Assembly (NCBI RefSeq): GCF_900105945.1
Contig: NZ_FNSO01000004.1
Location: forward strand, 5,270,001 to 5,334,000
Length of the DNA stretch: 64,000 nucleotides
Direction: 5' to 3'
From: Amycolatopsis tolypomycina
GTDB taxonomy: Bacteria > Actinomycetota > Actinomycetes > Mycobacteriales > Pseudonocardiaceae
The translations under genes and the position numbers were made by a program. The first letter of the stretch is position 1. Every line of letters starts with the position of its first letter. Shown piece after piece: positions 28,981 to 37,166 of this stretch. Below the pieces are notes generated by a model. It was not told where the DNA came from and made no database searches. It saw only the letters and a program-made list of their open reading frames with translations.

Positions 28981-30729
28981 TTACGGCAGCAGCGTAACCG
29001 TGAACGACTTCGTCGGGCCCACGTTCCCCGCCGCGTCGATGGACCGGTACTCGATGCGGTGCTTGCCATACCCCGGCGTCCGCTCGGCGAACGGCGAAAC
29101 CGTCAGCCCGCCCGAGCCGAGGTTGCCGTACGCCAACCCGTCGATGTCCGTGCCGCGTGCCGTGAACAAGTACGGGGCGTTCGGGTCCGTCGGCCAGCCG
29201 AAGTACTTGTGCCAGCCGTCGCCGTCGACGCGGAACTCCGGCATTCCGTCGGGCGAGGAGAGCCGCATCGGGAACGAGCCGTGGAACACCGAGCCGGGTG
29301 GGAGCTCCGCCGTCGTCTGCGGGCCTGTTCCGTCCACCGTCCACGTCAGGGTCCGGCCGCCGGTCGTGGCGGTGAGCTTGTGCGTGCCGCGGGGTGCGTC
29401 CAGGGCGAAGTCGGCGCCCGTCCCGGCGAAGCGACCGTCCAGCGTCCAGGCGACCTGCGGGATCGAGCCCGTCGGCTCGCCCGTTTCGACGTACACCACG
29501 TCGTGGGCGCCGACCGGGCGTGACGTCGGCGTCGACGCCACCACCGCCGGGCCGCTCGCCGGCGGGGTGACCACCGTGGTGTCGACCGTCCAGGTCCGGG
29601 TCGCGGACGGCCGGACCGCCGGGTCGCGGACGAACGGCGTCGGGTCGGTGACCGTCGCTGTCAGGACATGACGGCCGGGCCGTACGTGGACGCGGCGCAG
29701 GTCGACCGCCTCCCGGCCGGGCAGCGCGACGCCGTCGAGGGTCCAGCGGATGTCCAGGCGGTGGCTCACCGGGTGCATCGGGCGCACCCAGACGACGCGG
29801 TCGGCGCCGATCGTCCCGGCCGGCGTCCCGCCGGCGACGAGCGGGACCTTCGCCGCGATGCGCTGCGTCATCCGCTCGCGGCCGACCTGGTCGAACGCGT
29901 AGCCCAGCGTCTTCATCATCGAGTGGGCGCTCGGCCGCCAGACGCCGGTCTGGCTGTACAGGCCGCCTTCGGACCGGCCGATCGTGCCGCCGGACTCGCT
30001 CGGCTCACCGAGCCAGCGCCACCACTTCGCGTGCTGCGCGCGCATCTGCTGCTCGGTCAGCAGCGTGTGGTGGATCGAGTCCGGCTCGCCGCCTTCGTAG
30101 GCGCCGCCCGGGACGTTGCGGGCGTAGTAGTCGTACTCGTCGTCGAGGCCGCCGAGCGAGTGGCCGAGTTCGTGCGGCGAGATCAGCGCGGACAGGGCGT
30201 TGCCGCCGGACGCCGTCGCGTAGGCGCCGCCCGCGCCGCCGTAGGTGGCGCTGTTGCCGATCGCCAGGATCTGCCGGTTCGCCGGGGACGTGCCGGGCAC
30301 CAGGTCGGCGTACCGCTGCGCGGCGTCGTCGTCGACGGTCAGCAGCCGCTGCACGCTCTGCGGGTTGCAGCCGCCCCAGAACCCCATGTTCAGCGGGGTG
30401 TCCCGGCGTGGTGCGTCGAGCGAGGGGTCACAGTCCACACCGGACTCGGGCGAGGCGATTGAGACGGCGTAGACGTTGAAGTAGCTGCGGTAGGACTTGA
30501 ACGGCTCCAGCGACCACAGGGTGTTCACGTGCCGCTCGACGTCGGCGAAGAACTTCGGCTGCTCGGCGGCGGTGTAGCCGTCCCCGAGAACGACGAGGTT
30601 GAACCGCTGCGCGACCGGCCCGGTGACCTGGACATCGGTGACACCCGCGGCGGGCTCCCCGGCCTGCGCCGGAGTGGCGAGCCCGAGTGACAAAGCCAGC
30701 ACTGCGACGAACCCGGCCCACTTCCGCAT
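28981..30729 (-). CDS. Secreted zinc peptidase of the M64 (IgA peptidase) family
   Basis: The 582-residue protein has a signal peptide (residues 1-23), an M64 domain opening with FNLVVLGDGYTAAEQPKFF and the zinc site HELGHSLGGLDDEYD (His 186, His 190). The C-terminal half is three Ig-like or beta-sandwich repeats (residues about 310-580: WTLDGVALPG, WTLDGRFAGTG, MRLSSPDGMPEFRVDGDGW). It is an extracellular protease of unknown target. Transcribed alone, it shares no overlap with its neighbours. Confidence 0.9.
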   Translation of the reverse strand: MRKWAGFVAVLALSLGLATPAQAGEPAAGVTDVQVTGPVAQRFNLVVLGDGYTAAEQPKFFADVERHVNTLWSLEPFKSYRSYFNVYAVSIASPESGVDCDPSLDAPRRDTPLNMGFWGGCNPQSVQRLLTVDDDAAQRYADLVPGTSPANRQILAIGNSATYGGAGGAYATASGGNALSALISPHELGHSLGGLDDEYDYYARNVPGGAYEGGEPDSIHHTLLTEQQMRAQHAKWWRWLGEPSESGGTIGRSEGGLYSQTGVWRPSAHSMMKTLGYAFDQVGRERMTQRIAAKVPLVAGGTPAGTIGADRVVWVRPMHPVSHRLDIRWTLDGVALPGREAVDLRRVHVRPGRHVLTATVTDPTPFVRDPAVRPSATRTWTVDTTVVTPPASGPAVVASTPTSRPVGAHDVVYVETGEPTGSIPQVAWTLDGRFAGTGADFALDAPRGTHKLTATTGGRTLTWTVDGTGPQTTAELPPGSVFHGSFPMRLSSPDGMPEFRVDGDGWHKYFGWPTDPNAPYLFTARGTDIDGLAYGNLGSGGLTVSPFAERTPGYGKHRIEYRSIDAAGNVGPTKSFTVTLLP

Positions 30730-30825
30730 GGCGGCACTCCCCTGGTCGGTGATCTTTCCGGTCTATCGCATGGGAGGCGCCGCGCGGAACCGCCAGAAGT
30801 CGTCAGCTGCGCGGTATAGGTCGAT

Positions 30826-31494
30826 TTATCCGCGAGTCAGCCGGTACCAGACCTCGGGCCTGCCGACCTGGCCGTAGTGCGGCTCGCGGTGGGCCATGCC
30901 GTTGTCCGCCAAGTACTCCAGGTACCGCCGGGCCGTCACGCGGGACGCACCGATCGCGCTGGCCGCCGCGCCCGCCGAAAGTCCGTCCGCCGCACCTGAA
31001 AGCGCGTCGGTGATCGCCTCCAGGGTCTGGACGCTCATGCCCTTGGGCAACGGCGGCTGCTCGGTCGTGCGCAGCGCGCCGAGGGCGCGGTCGATCTCCG
31101 CCTGGCCGGTGACCTCGCCGGACGCGTCGCGGAATTCCGCGTAGCGCTCGAGCTTTTCGCGCAGGGTCGCGAACGTGAACGGCTTGAGCAGGTACTGCAC
31201 CACGCCGACCGACACCGCCGCCTTCACCAGCCCGAGGTCGCGGGCCGACGTCACCGCGATGACGTCGATCGGCAGCCCGGCCGCGCGCAGCGAGCGGCAC
31301 ACCGCCAGGCCGTGCGTGTCCGGCAGGTAGAAGTCCAGCAGCACCAGGTCGACCGGCTCGCGCTCGCAGAACCGCAGTGCCTCGCCGCCGGAATGGACCA
31401 CGCCGGCCACCGCGAACCCCGGCAGCCGCTCGACGTAGACGCGGTGCGCCTCCGCGGCGACCGGTTCGTCCTCCACCACCAGCACGCGGATCAC
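30826..31494 (-). CDS. Response regulator of the CitB/DcuR type
   Basis: The 222-residue regulator has a receiver domain (VLVVEDEPVAAEAHRVYV; phospho-acceptor in LVLLDFYLPDTHG; conserved Lys in YLLKPF) and a C-terminal HTH typical of citrate/C4-dicarboxylate regulators (GASRVTARRYLEYLADNGMAHREPHYGQVGRPEVWYRL). The GTG start overlaps the kinase stop as GTGA. It probably activates the dicarboxylate transporter gene facing the operon. Confidence 0.92.
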   Translation of the reverse strand: MIRVLVVEDEPVAAEAHRVYVERLPGFAVAGVVHSGGEALRFCEREPVDLVLLDFYLPDTHGLAVCRSLRAAGLPIDVIAVTSARDLGLVKAAVSVGVVQYLLKPFTFATLREKLERYAEFRDASGEVTGQAEIDRALGALRTTEQPPLPKGMSVQTLEAITDALSGAADGLSAGAAASAIGASRVTARRYLEYLADNGMAHREPHYGQVGRPEVWYRLTRG

Positions 31495-33095
31495 CGGCCC
31501 GCCTCCTGCCGCGGCAGGCGCACGGTGAACACCGCGCCGCCGTCGCGCCCGACCTCGACCGTGCCGCCGTAGCGGCGCACCGCCTGCCCGACGAGCGCGA
31601 GGCCGAGCCCGTGGCCGTCCTCCGCCTTCGTCGACCACCCGCGCCGGAACACGTCGGCGTCCTCGGGCACGCCCGGCCCGTTGTCCGCGACGCGCAGCAG
31701 CAGGCCGTCCTCGTCGGAGCGGGCGGTGACGACGACCTTCGGGTGCCCGGTGCCGCGCACGGCCGCGTCGAGGCCGTTGTCGATCAGGTTGCCGAGGATG
31801 GTCACCAGGTCGCGGGCCTCGACGCCGAGCGAGACGTCGTCGATCACCGTGTCCGGGGTGACCGTCAGCTCGACCCCGCGTTCGCTCGCTTCGGCCGCCT
31901 TGCCCAGCAGCAGCGCGGCGAGCACGGGCTCGGCGACCGCGCCGACGACCCGGTCGGTCAGCTCCTGCGCGAACGCCAGCTCGGCGGTGGCGAACTCGAC
32001 GGCCTGCTCGGGTTTGCCGATCTCGACCAGGGAAACGACCGTGTGCAGCCGGTTCGCGGCCTCGTGCGCCTGCGACCGCAGCGCCTCGGCCAGCCCGCGG
32101 GCGGTGGTCAGCTCCCCGGTGAGCGACTGCAGTTCCGTGTGGTCGCGCAGGACCACGACGGTGCCCTGCGCCCGGCCGCCCGAGCGGACGGCGGTCGTGC
32201 TGACCAGCAGCACGCGCGAGTCCGTCAGGTGCAGTTCCTCGGCCCGGTTCTCCTCCGACGTGAACGCCTCGGCCAGCCCGTCCGGCAGGCCCAGCGTCGC
32301 CAGGTCGCGGCCGACCGGGTCGGCGTCGAGGCCGAGCAGCGTGCGGGCGCCGTCGTTGCAGAGGCCGATCCGCCCGTCCCGGCCGACGAGCAGCACGCCT
32401 TCGCGGACCGAGTGCAGCACGGCTTCGTGGTACTCGAAGAGGTTGCTCAGCTCGTCCGGCGCGACGCCGCGGGTCTGGCGCCGCAGCCGGGCGCTGATCA
32501 GCCAGCCGCCGAGCGCGCCGACCACCAGCACCGCGCCGGCCACGCCGAACAGCGGCCACAGGCGTTCGCGCAGCTCCGCCGAGATCGCCGCGACGGTGAT
32601 CCCGACCGCGACCAGCGCGACGACCCGGTGGCCGGCGTCGAACACCGGGACGACCGTGCGCACCGACGGGCCGAGCGAGCCGGTGTAGGTCTCGGTCTGC
32701 TGCTCGCCGCGCTGCGCCTTGTCGATGTTCCCGATGTAGTGCTGCCCGATCAGCGCCGGGTTGGGGTGGGTGTAGCGGATCCCGGCCGGGCTCATGATCG
32801 TGATGAAGTCGACCTGGGTGTGGTTCTGCACCAGCTGCGCGAACGGCTGCAGCGTCACGCTCGGGTTCGGCGTGGTCACCGCGGCAGCGACGGTCGGCGC
32901 GTCGGCGACGGTCAGGGCGACCGCGCGGACCTGGTCGTGCGCGTTCTCGTCCACCGCGCGCCGCGCGTCGAGCCAGGCGAAGGTGATGCCGGCGCCGGCC
33001 AGCACGCAGAGCACCACCAGCTGCAGCACGAGCAGCTGGCGGGCCAGGCTCCAGTGGGACCGCAACGTCGGGGGCACCTCCTCATACCAGCACAC
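31491..33095 (-). CDS. CitA/DcuS-type sensor histidine kinase
   Basis: The 534-residue membrane kinase has a first helix (LLVLQLVVLCVLAGAGITFAW), an extracytoplasmic PAS-like sensor of about 130 residues (VDFITIMSPAGIRYTHPNPALIGQ is the family signature), a second helix (LFGVAGAVLVVGALGGWLI), a cytoplasmic PAS, the H-box LRSQAHEAANRLHTVVSLVE and an HATPase (LGNLIDNGLDAA, GHGLGLALV). Such sensors detect citrate or C4-dicarboxylates outside the cell. The GTG start 33095 has no strong ribosome binding site. It forms an operon with the response regulator. Confidence 0.92.
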   Translation of the reverse strand: MCWYEEVPPTLRSHWSLARQLLVLQLVVLCVLAGAGITFAWLDARRAVDENAHDQVRAVALTVADAPTVAAAVTTPNPSVTLQPFAQLVQNHTQVDFITIMSPAGIRYTHPNPALIGQHYIGNIDKAQRGEQQTETYTGSLGPSVRTVVPVFDAGHRVVALVAVGITVAAISAELRERLWPLFGVAGAVLVVGALGGWLISARLRRQTRGVAPDELSNLFEYHEAVLHSVREGVLLVGRDGRIGLCNDGARTLLGLDADPVGRDLATLGLPDGLAEAFTSEENRAEELHLTDSRVLLVSTTAVRSGGRAQGTVVVLRDHTELQSLTGELTTARGLAEALRSQAHEAANRLHTVVSLVEIGKPEQAVEFATAELAFAQELTDRVVGAVAEPVLAALLLGKAAEASERGVELTVTPDTVIDDVSLGVEARDLVTILGNLIDNGLDAAVRGTGHPKVVVTARSDEDGLLLRVADNGPGVPEDADVFRRGWSTKAEDGHGLGLALVGQAVRRYGGTVEVGRDGGAVFTVRLPRQEAGR

Positions 33096-33130
33096 CGCTC
33101 GGGCCGCTGTCCGAACGGGACGGTGCGATC

Positions 33131-33175
33131 ATCACACGAACTCAATGAACACAAGTGAGCCGGATCACCGAACTC
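33131..33175. promoter_or_regulatory. Direct repeat in the kinase/transporter intergenic region
   Basis: ATCACACGAACTC (33131-33143) is repeated as ATCACCGAACTC (33164-33175), 33 bp or about three helical turns apart, between the kinase start and the transporter start. Response regulators of the CitB class bind such spaced sites. Assignment is by position only. Confidence 0.35.
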
Positions 33176-33221
33176 GGCCTACAGTGTGCCGCAACCTGAA
33201 CACCCCTAGCTGGAGGCAACG

Positions 33222-34568
33222 GTGCCGACACCGACCCCCGACGCGGCGCCGCGCCGCCGCGACAAGACCCACTACCTGTACCTCGCCGTGATCGTCGCGG
33301 TCGTGCTCGGGATCCTGGTGGGCTTTCTCTTCCCCGGTTTCGCCAAGGGCCTCAAGCCGCTGGGCGACGGGTTCGTCAACCTGATCAAGATGATGATCTC
33401 GCCGATCATCTTCTGCACCATCGTGATCGGTGTCGGCTCGGTCGCCAAGGCGGCCAAGGTCGGCAAGGTCGGCATCATGGCGCTGGTCTACTTCATCGTG
33501 ATGTCGACGTTCGCGCTCGCCATCGGCCTGGTCGTCGGCAACCTGCTGCACCCGGGCGAGGGACTGCACCTCAACCCCGCCGACGTGAAGAGCGTCCAGA
33601 AGTCCGCCACCGGCGCCGAAGGCCCGGTCGACTTCCTGCTGCACATCATCCCGAAGACGCTCGTGTCGGCCTTCACCGAAGGCCAGGTGCTGCAGACCCT
33701 GCTCGTCGCGCTGCTGGTCGGCTTCGCGCTGCAGAAGCTGGGCTCGAAGGGCGCGCCGATCCTGCGCGGCATCGAGCACATCCAGCGCCTCGTGTTCCGC
33801 GTGCTGGCGATGATCATGTGGGCCGCCCCGATCGGTGCGTTCGGCGCCATCGCCGCCGTGGTCGGCGCGACCGGCTGGGCCGCGCTGAAGAGCCTCGCGG
33901 TGATCATGATCGGCTTCTACGCCACCTGCCTGGTGTTCGTGTTCGTCATCCTCGGCCTGGTGCTGTGGATCGGCGCCCGCATCAACATCCTGAGCCTGCT
34001 GCGCTACCTCGGCCGCGAGTTCCTGCTGATCCTGTCGACGTCGTCGTCGGAGTCGGCGCTGCCGCGGCTGATCGCCAAGATGGAGCACCTGGGTGTCGGC
34101 AAGTCGGTCGTCGGCATCACCGTGCCGACCGGGTACTCGTTCAACCTGGACGGCACGGCGATCTACCTGACCATGGCGACGTTGTTCATCGCCGCGGCCC
34201 AGGACGAGCCGCTGTCGATCGGCGCGCAGATCGGCCTGCTGGTGTTCATGATCATCGCGTCGAAGGGTGCGGCCGGTGTCAGCGGTTCCGGTATCGCCAC
34301 CCTGGCCAGCGGCCTGCAGTCGCACCGGCCGGAACTGGTCAACGGCGTCGGGTTCATCCTCGGCATCGACCGGTTCATGTCCGAGGCCCGCGCGCTGACG
34401 AACTTCGCCGGCAACGCGGTCGCGACCGTCCTCATCGGAAACTGGACCAAGGAGTTCGACCGCGAACAGGCGGAACGGGTGTTCGCCGGGACCGCGCCGT
34501 TCGACGAAGCCACGTTGATCGACGAGGACCAGCAACCCGAACCCGAGGAAGCCACGGCGAAAGCCTGA
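33222..34568 (+). CDS. DctA-like cation:dicarboxylate symporter
   Basis: The 448-residue membrane protein is a member of the dicarboxylate/amino acid:cation symporter family. Family features are NLIKMMISPIIFCTIVIGVGSV, the serine-rich re-entrant loop LSTSSSESALPRLI, VPTGYSFNLDGTAIYLTMATLFIA and GFILGIDRFMSEARALTNFAGNAVATVLIG with the cation and substrate aspartates. Importing succinate, fumarate or malate is the likely role, under the divergent two-component system. GTG start with GGAGG 7 bases upstream. Confidence 0.93.
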   Translation: MPTPTPDAAPRRRDKTHYLYLAVIVAVVLGILVGFLFPGFAKGLKPLGDGFVNLIKMMISPIIFCTIVIGVGSVAKAAKVGKVGIMALVYFIVMSTFALAIGLVVGNLLHPGEGLHLNPADVKSVQKSATGAEGPVDFLLHIIPKTLVSAFTEGQVLQTLLVALLVGFALQKLGSKGAPILRGIEHIQRLVFRVLAMIMWAAPIGAFGAIAAVVGATGWAALKSLAVIMIGFYATCLVFVFVILGLVLWIGARINILSLLRYLGREFLLILSTSSSESALPRLIAKMEHLGVGKSVVGITVPTGYSFNLDGTAIYLTMATLFIAAAQDEPLSIGAQIGLLVFMIIASKGAAGVSGSGIATLASGLQSHRPELVNGVGFILGIDRFMSEARALTNFAGNAVATVLIGNWTKEFDREQAERVFAGTAPFDEATLIDEDQQPEPEEATAKA

Positions 34569-34614
34569 CCCCTGAACGTTCGTGCTCACGCCCCCGCTGA
34601 GCACGAGCCACCGC

Positions 34615-34654
34615 GGGCCGCGGTGCGAGTCTCCCCGACCTCGCACCGCGGCCC
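34615..34654 (+). terminator. Terminator of the dicarboxylate transporter gene
   Basis: A perfect 15-bp stem (left arm GGGCCGCGGTGCGAG) with a 10-nt loop stands 46 bases past the stop codon. A smaller hairpin (TCGTGCTC/GAGCACGA) lies just before it. Confidence 0.8.
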
Positions 34655-34672
34655 GTTCCACGTTTCAGGAAG

Positions 34673-34702
34673 GAAGGGCACTTTCACGTGAAAGTGCCCT
34701 TC
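34673..34702. terminator. 30-bp perfect palindrome at the end of the HxlR gene
   Basis: Two 15-base arms meet without a loop around the core ACTTTCACGTGAAAGT. The palindrome ends at the HxlR stop codon, so it probably terminates that gene. The same 16-bp core occurs in the larger palindrome at 55164-55209. Confidence 0.75.
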
Positions 34703-35096
34703 AGGGTTGGGCGTCGTAGGCGACGCGCGCGGCGGCGATGTCGTCGCGGTGCTGCTCCGCCCAGCCGAGCAGGCCGTTCAGCGACTGGTACAGCTCCTTC
34801 GCCATCGCCGTGGCCTCGTACTCCACGCGCGGCGGGACGGTCGGGTAGATCGTGCGGACCAGGAGGCCGTCGCGCTCGAGGTTGCGCAGGGTCAGCGTCA
34901 GCATCCGGCGGCTGATGCCCTCGACCGCGCGCTCGAGTTCGGTGAACCGCACCGGGCCCCGGATGGCCTCCAGGAGGATGCCGATGGCCCACTTCCCGCT
35001 GATGCGGTTGATGACCTCCAGCACCGTGCAGACGTCGAGTTTCTCCGGGTCGATCTCGGTGACCTGGACAGGTACACCGATGTTCCCCTGGGACAT
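34701..35096 (-). CDS. HxlR-family transcriptional regulator
   Basis: The 131-residue winged-helix protein has the HxlR signature (CTVLEVINRISGKWAIGILLEAIRGPVRFTELERAVEGISRRMLTLTLRNLERDGLL) and a cysteine at about position 23, where redox- or aldehyde-sensing members carry their reactive residue. It is divergent from an efflux transporter gene and is its likely repressor through the inverted repeat at 35138-35160. Confidence 0.92.
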   Translation of the reverse strand: MSQGNIGVPVQVTEIDPEKLDVCTVLEVINRISGKWAIGILLEAIRGPVRFTELERAVEGISRRMLTLTLRNLERDGLLVRTIYPTVPPRVEYEATAMAKELYQSLNGLLGWAEQHRDDIAAARVAYDAQP

Positions 35097-35137
35097 GGAA
35101 GTGCCTCCTTCCCGGCGGCCCCATGGTCACACAAGAT

Positions 35138-35160
35138 GGGCACTGTTACAAGAAGTGCCC
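35138..35160. promoter_or_regulatory. Inverted repeat between HxlR and MFS genes
   Basis: GGGCACT-N9-AGTGCCC is a perfect 7-9-7 inverted repeat located between the two divergent start codons. The size and position suit an HxlR dimer site. The arms resemble the arms of the palindrome at 34673, which also contains GGGCACT and AGTGCCC. Confidence 0.55.
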
Positions 35161-35200
35161 TGGCGACGACCAGGGGAACTCTCGTCTGGAGGGGCCCACC

Positions 35201-36613
35201 ATGGCCGAGAACCACCCCACCCGCTCCCGCGGCCTCGCGCTGGCGGTGCTGTGCGCCGCCTCGCTGATGGTCGTGCTCGACAGCAGCATCGTCGCGGTGG
35301 CGCTGCCCGCGATCCAGGCCGACCTCGGCTTCACGCCCGCCGGGCTCTCCTGGGTCGTCACGGCGTACCTGGTCGCGTTCGGCGGCCTGCTCCTGATCTC
35401 CGGACGGCTCGGCGACCTGCTCGGCCGCCGCCGCGTCTTCCTCGGCGGGCTGAGCCTGTTCACGCTGGCTTCGCTGGTCGCCGGCCTCGCCACGGACGCG
35501 GGTGTGCTGGTCGTGGCCCGGTTCGCCCAGGGCGTCGGCGGCGCGCTCGCGTCGGCCGTGGTGCTCGGGATGATCGTCACGATGTACCCGGAACCGCGCG
35601 CCCGGGCCAAGGCGATCGGCGTGTACAGCTTCACGCAGGCGGCGGGCGCGTCCATCGGGCTCATCGCGGGCGGTGCGCTGACGCAGGCGCTGAGCTGGCA
35701 CTGGACGTTCTACGTCAACCTGCCGATCGGGGTGGCCGCGCTCGCGCTGGCCGTGCGGGTGGTCTCGCCGGACCGCGGGACGGGCCTGCGGGCGGGCCTG
35801 GACGTGCTCGGCGCGGTGCTGGTCACCGCGGCCGTGATGCTCGGCGTGTACGGCATCTCGGCGTCGGCCTGGGGCGCGCTGGTGGCGGCCGCCGCGCTGC
35901 TCGCGGCGTTCGCGGTGCGGCAGGCGAAGGCGCGGACGCCGTTGCTGCCGCTGCGGCTGTTCCGGATCGGCGCGGTGGCCGGGGCCAACGTGGTGATGGT
36001 GCTGATGGTCGCCGGGATGCTCGGTTTCCAATTCGTCACGGCGTTGTTCCTGCAGCAGGTGCTGGGCCTGGACGCGCTGCGGACGGGTGTCGCGTTCCTG
36101 CCGGTGCCGGTGGTGATCGCGGTGGCGTCGCTCGGCTTCGCGGACAAGCTCGCGGCCCGGTTCGGCCCGCGGGCGGTGCTGCTGGGCGGCCTCGGCCTGG
36201 TGATCGTCGGCCTGCTGCTGCTCACCCAGGTGTCGGGCTCGTACTTCGCCGGCGTCCTGCCGCCGCTGCTGCTCATGGGTCTCGGCGCCGGCGCGGCCAT
36301 CCCGGCGCTGATGGGCCTGGCGATGGCGGACGTCCCGGCCGCGGACGCGGGCGTCGCGTCGGGACTGATCAACACGACCCAGCAGGTCGGCGCGGCGGTG
36401 GGGACGGCGGTGCTGGCCGCGGTGGCGGCTGCGCGCACGGAGAGCCTGAGCGGGCTGGACCACCGGGAAGCACTGGCCGCCGGATACCGGCTGGCCTACG
36501 GCGTCAGCGCGGGCTTCCTGATCGCGGCGGTGGCACTGGGCGGCCTGGTCCTGGCCCGCCGCAGCCGCACGGCCCCGGCGGCTCCGGAGCTGTGCACCGC
36601 CGGTCAGGCGTAA
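35201..36613 (+). CDS. MFS drug:H+ antiporter, 14-TM DHA2 family
   Basis: The 470-residue transporter has 14 predicted helices, motif C-like VVLDSSIVAVALPAIQADLG in helix 1, motif A GRLGDLLGRRRVFLGG in loop 2-3 and RFAQGVGGAL in helix 4. Such proteins export drugs or dyes by proton exchange. GGAGG precedes ATG 35201 by 8 bases. Its control by the divergent HxlR regulator is inferred. Confidence 0.92.
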   Translation: MAENHPTRSRGLALAVLCAASLMVVLDSSIVAVALPAIQADLGFTPAGLSWVVTAYLVAFGGLLLISGRLGDLLGRRRVFLGGLSLFTLASLVAGLATDAGVLVVARFAQGVGGALASAVVLGMIVTMYPEPRARAKAIGVYSFTQAAGASIGLIAGGALTQALSWHWTFYVNLPIGVAALALAVRVVSPDRGTGLRAGLDVLGAVLVTAAVMLGVYGISASAWGALVAAAALLAAFAVRQAKARTPLLPLRLFRIGAVAGANVVMVLMVAGMLGFQFVTALFLQQVLGLDALRTGVAFLPVPVVIAVASLGFADKLAARFGPRAVLLGGLGLVIVGLLLLTQVSGSYFAGVLPPLLLMGLGAGAAIPALMGLAMADVPAADAGVASGLINTTQQVGAAVGTAVLAAVAAARTESLSGLDHREALAAGYRLAYGVSAGFLIAAVALGGLVLARRSRTAPAAPELCTAGQA

Positions 36614-36720
36614 CCCGGCCCATGCGCCCCAATGTGGCGTTCGGTGCGTCCAACGCACCCAATGTGGCGTTCGGTGCGTTGAACGCAACCAACGCCACAT
36701 TGGGGCGTTTGGGGCCGGGC
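36614..36720. repeat. Nested palindromic element with 30-nt tandem unit
   Basis: An outer stem (arm CGCCCCAATGTGGCGTT at 36625-36641, complement at 36691-36707) encloses two 30-nt tandem units (36631-36660 and 36661-36690), each beginning AATGTGGCGTTCGGTGCGT and each with its own small hairpin. It fills the whole gap between the convergent MFS and SRPBCC genes and is probably a two-way terminator. A sister element with a different sequence but the same 30-nt period lies at 63036-63110. Confidence 0.8.
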
Positions 36721-36721
36721 C

Positions 36722-37165
36722 TCAGGTGAGGTAGGCGGAAAGCCCACGGTGGCCCCGCCGCATCATCAGCGCGTGGTTCGCGCGGAAGAGCGGCCGGGCC
36801 ACCGTGTCGAAGCGCTGCAGCAACTTCTTCCGGGCCTGGACGTCCTGGGTGATTTCCAGCAGCGTGCCCGCGCCCGCCGCGCGGACCGCTCCCGCCAGGG
36901 TCCCGTCGAGGTCGCCACTGAGCCTGACCCGCATCAGGCCCGTGCGCTCGTCCTGGTGGTCCCGGTGCATCCGGACGATGATCCGGAACGGCAGCCGGGA
37001 CCGGCAAACCAGCTCGGCGGTGTCGTCGTCCACGCGGCGCACCGCGCGGACGTCCGACCACCACCGCGGGTAGCCGGCGAGGTCGGTGACCACGTCGAAC
37101 ACCCGCCCGGGCGCGGTTCCCGGCAGCAGCCACGTGCTGCGGAACCGGTAGCGCGCGCCCGTCAC
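36722..37165 (-). CDS. SRPBCC-fold (polyketide cyclase/START-like) protein
   Basis: The 147-residue protein has the SRPBCC pattern: an opening strand YRFRSTWLLPGTAPGRVFDVVTDLAGYPRWWSDVRAV, antiparallel strands in the middle and a long C-terminal helix (KKLLQRFDTVARPLFRANHALMMRRG). It would bind a hydrophobic ligand; no enzyme activity can be assigned. The GTG start lies one base after the anti-sigma stop, so it is the third gene of the sigma operon. Confidence 0.8.
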   Translation of the reverse strand: MTGARYRFRSTWLLPGTAPGRVFDVVTDLAGYPRWWSDVRAVRRVDDDTAELVCRSRLPFRIIVRMHRDHQDERTGLMRVRLSGDLDGTLAGAVRAAGAGTLLEITQDVQARKKLLQRFDTVARPLFRANHALMMRRGHRGLSAYLT

Positions 37166-37166
37166 G

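Noticed and set aside
28940..28985. WhiB7-type promoter for the erm leader
   Set aside because: An AT-rich TAAAT, a TTGAGG and a TAGGGT are present, but the last two are only 12 bp apart, so the layout does not fit.
36622..36720. Short peptide genes in the 30-nt repeat elements
   Set aside because: The frames stay open because the unit length is a multiple of three; there is no ribosome binding site and the inverted-repeat symmetry explains the conservation.
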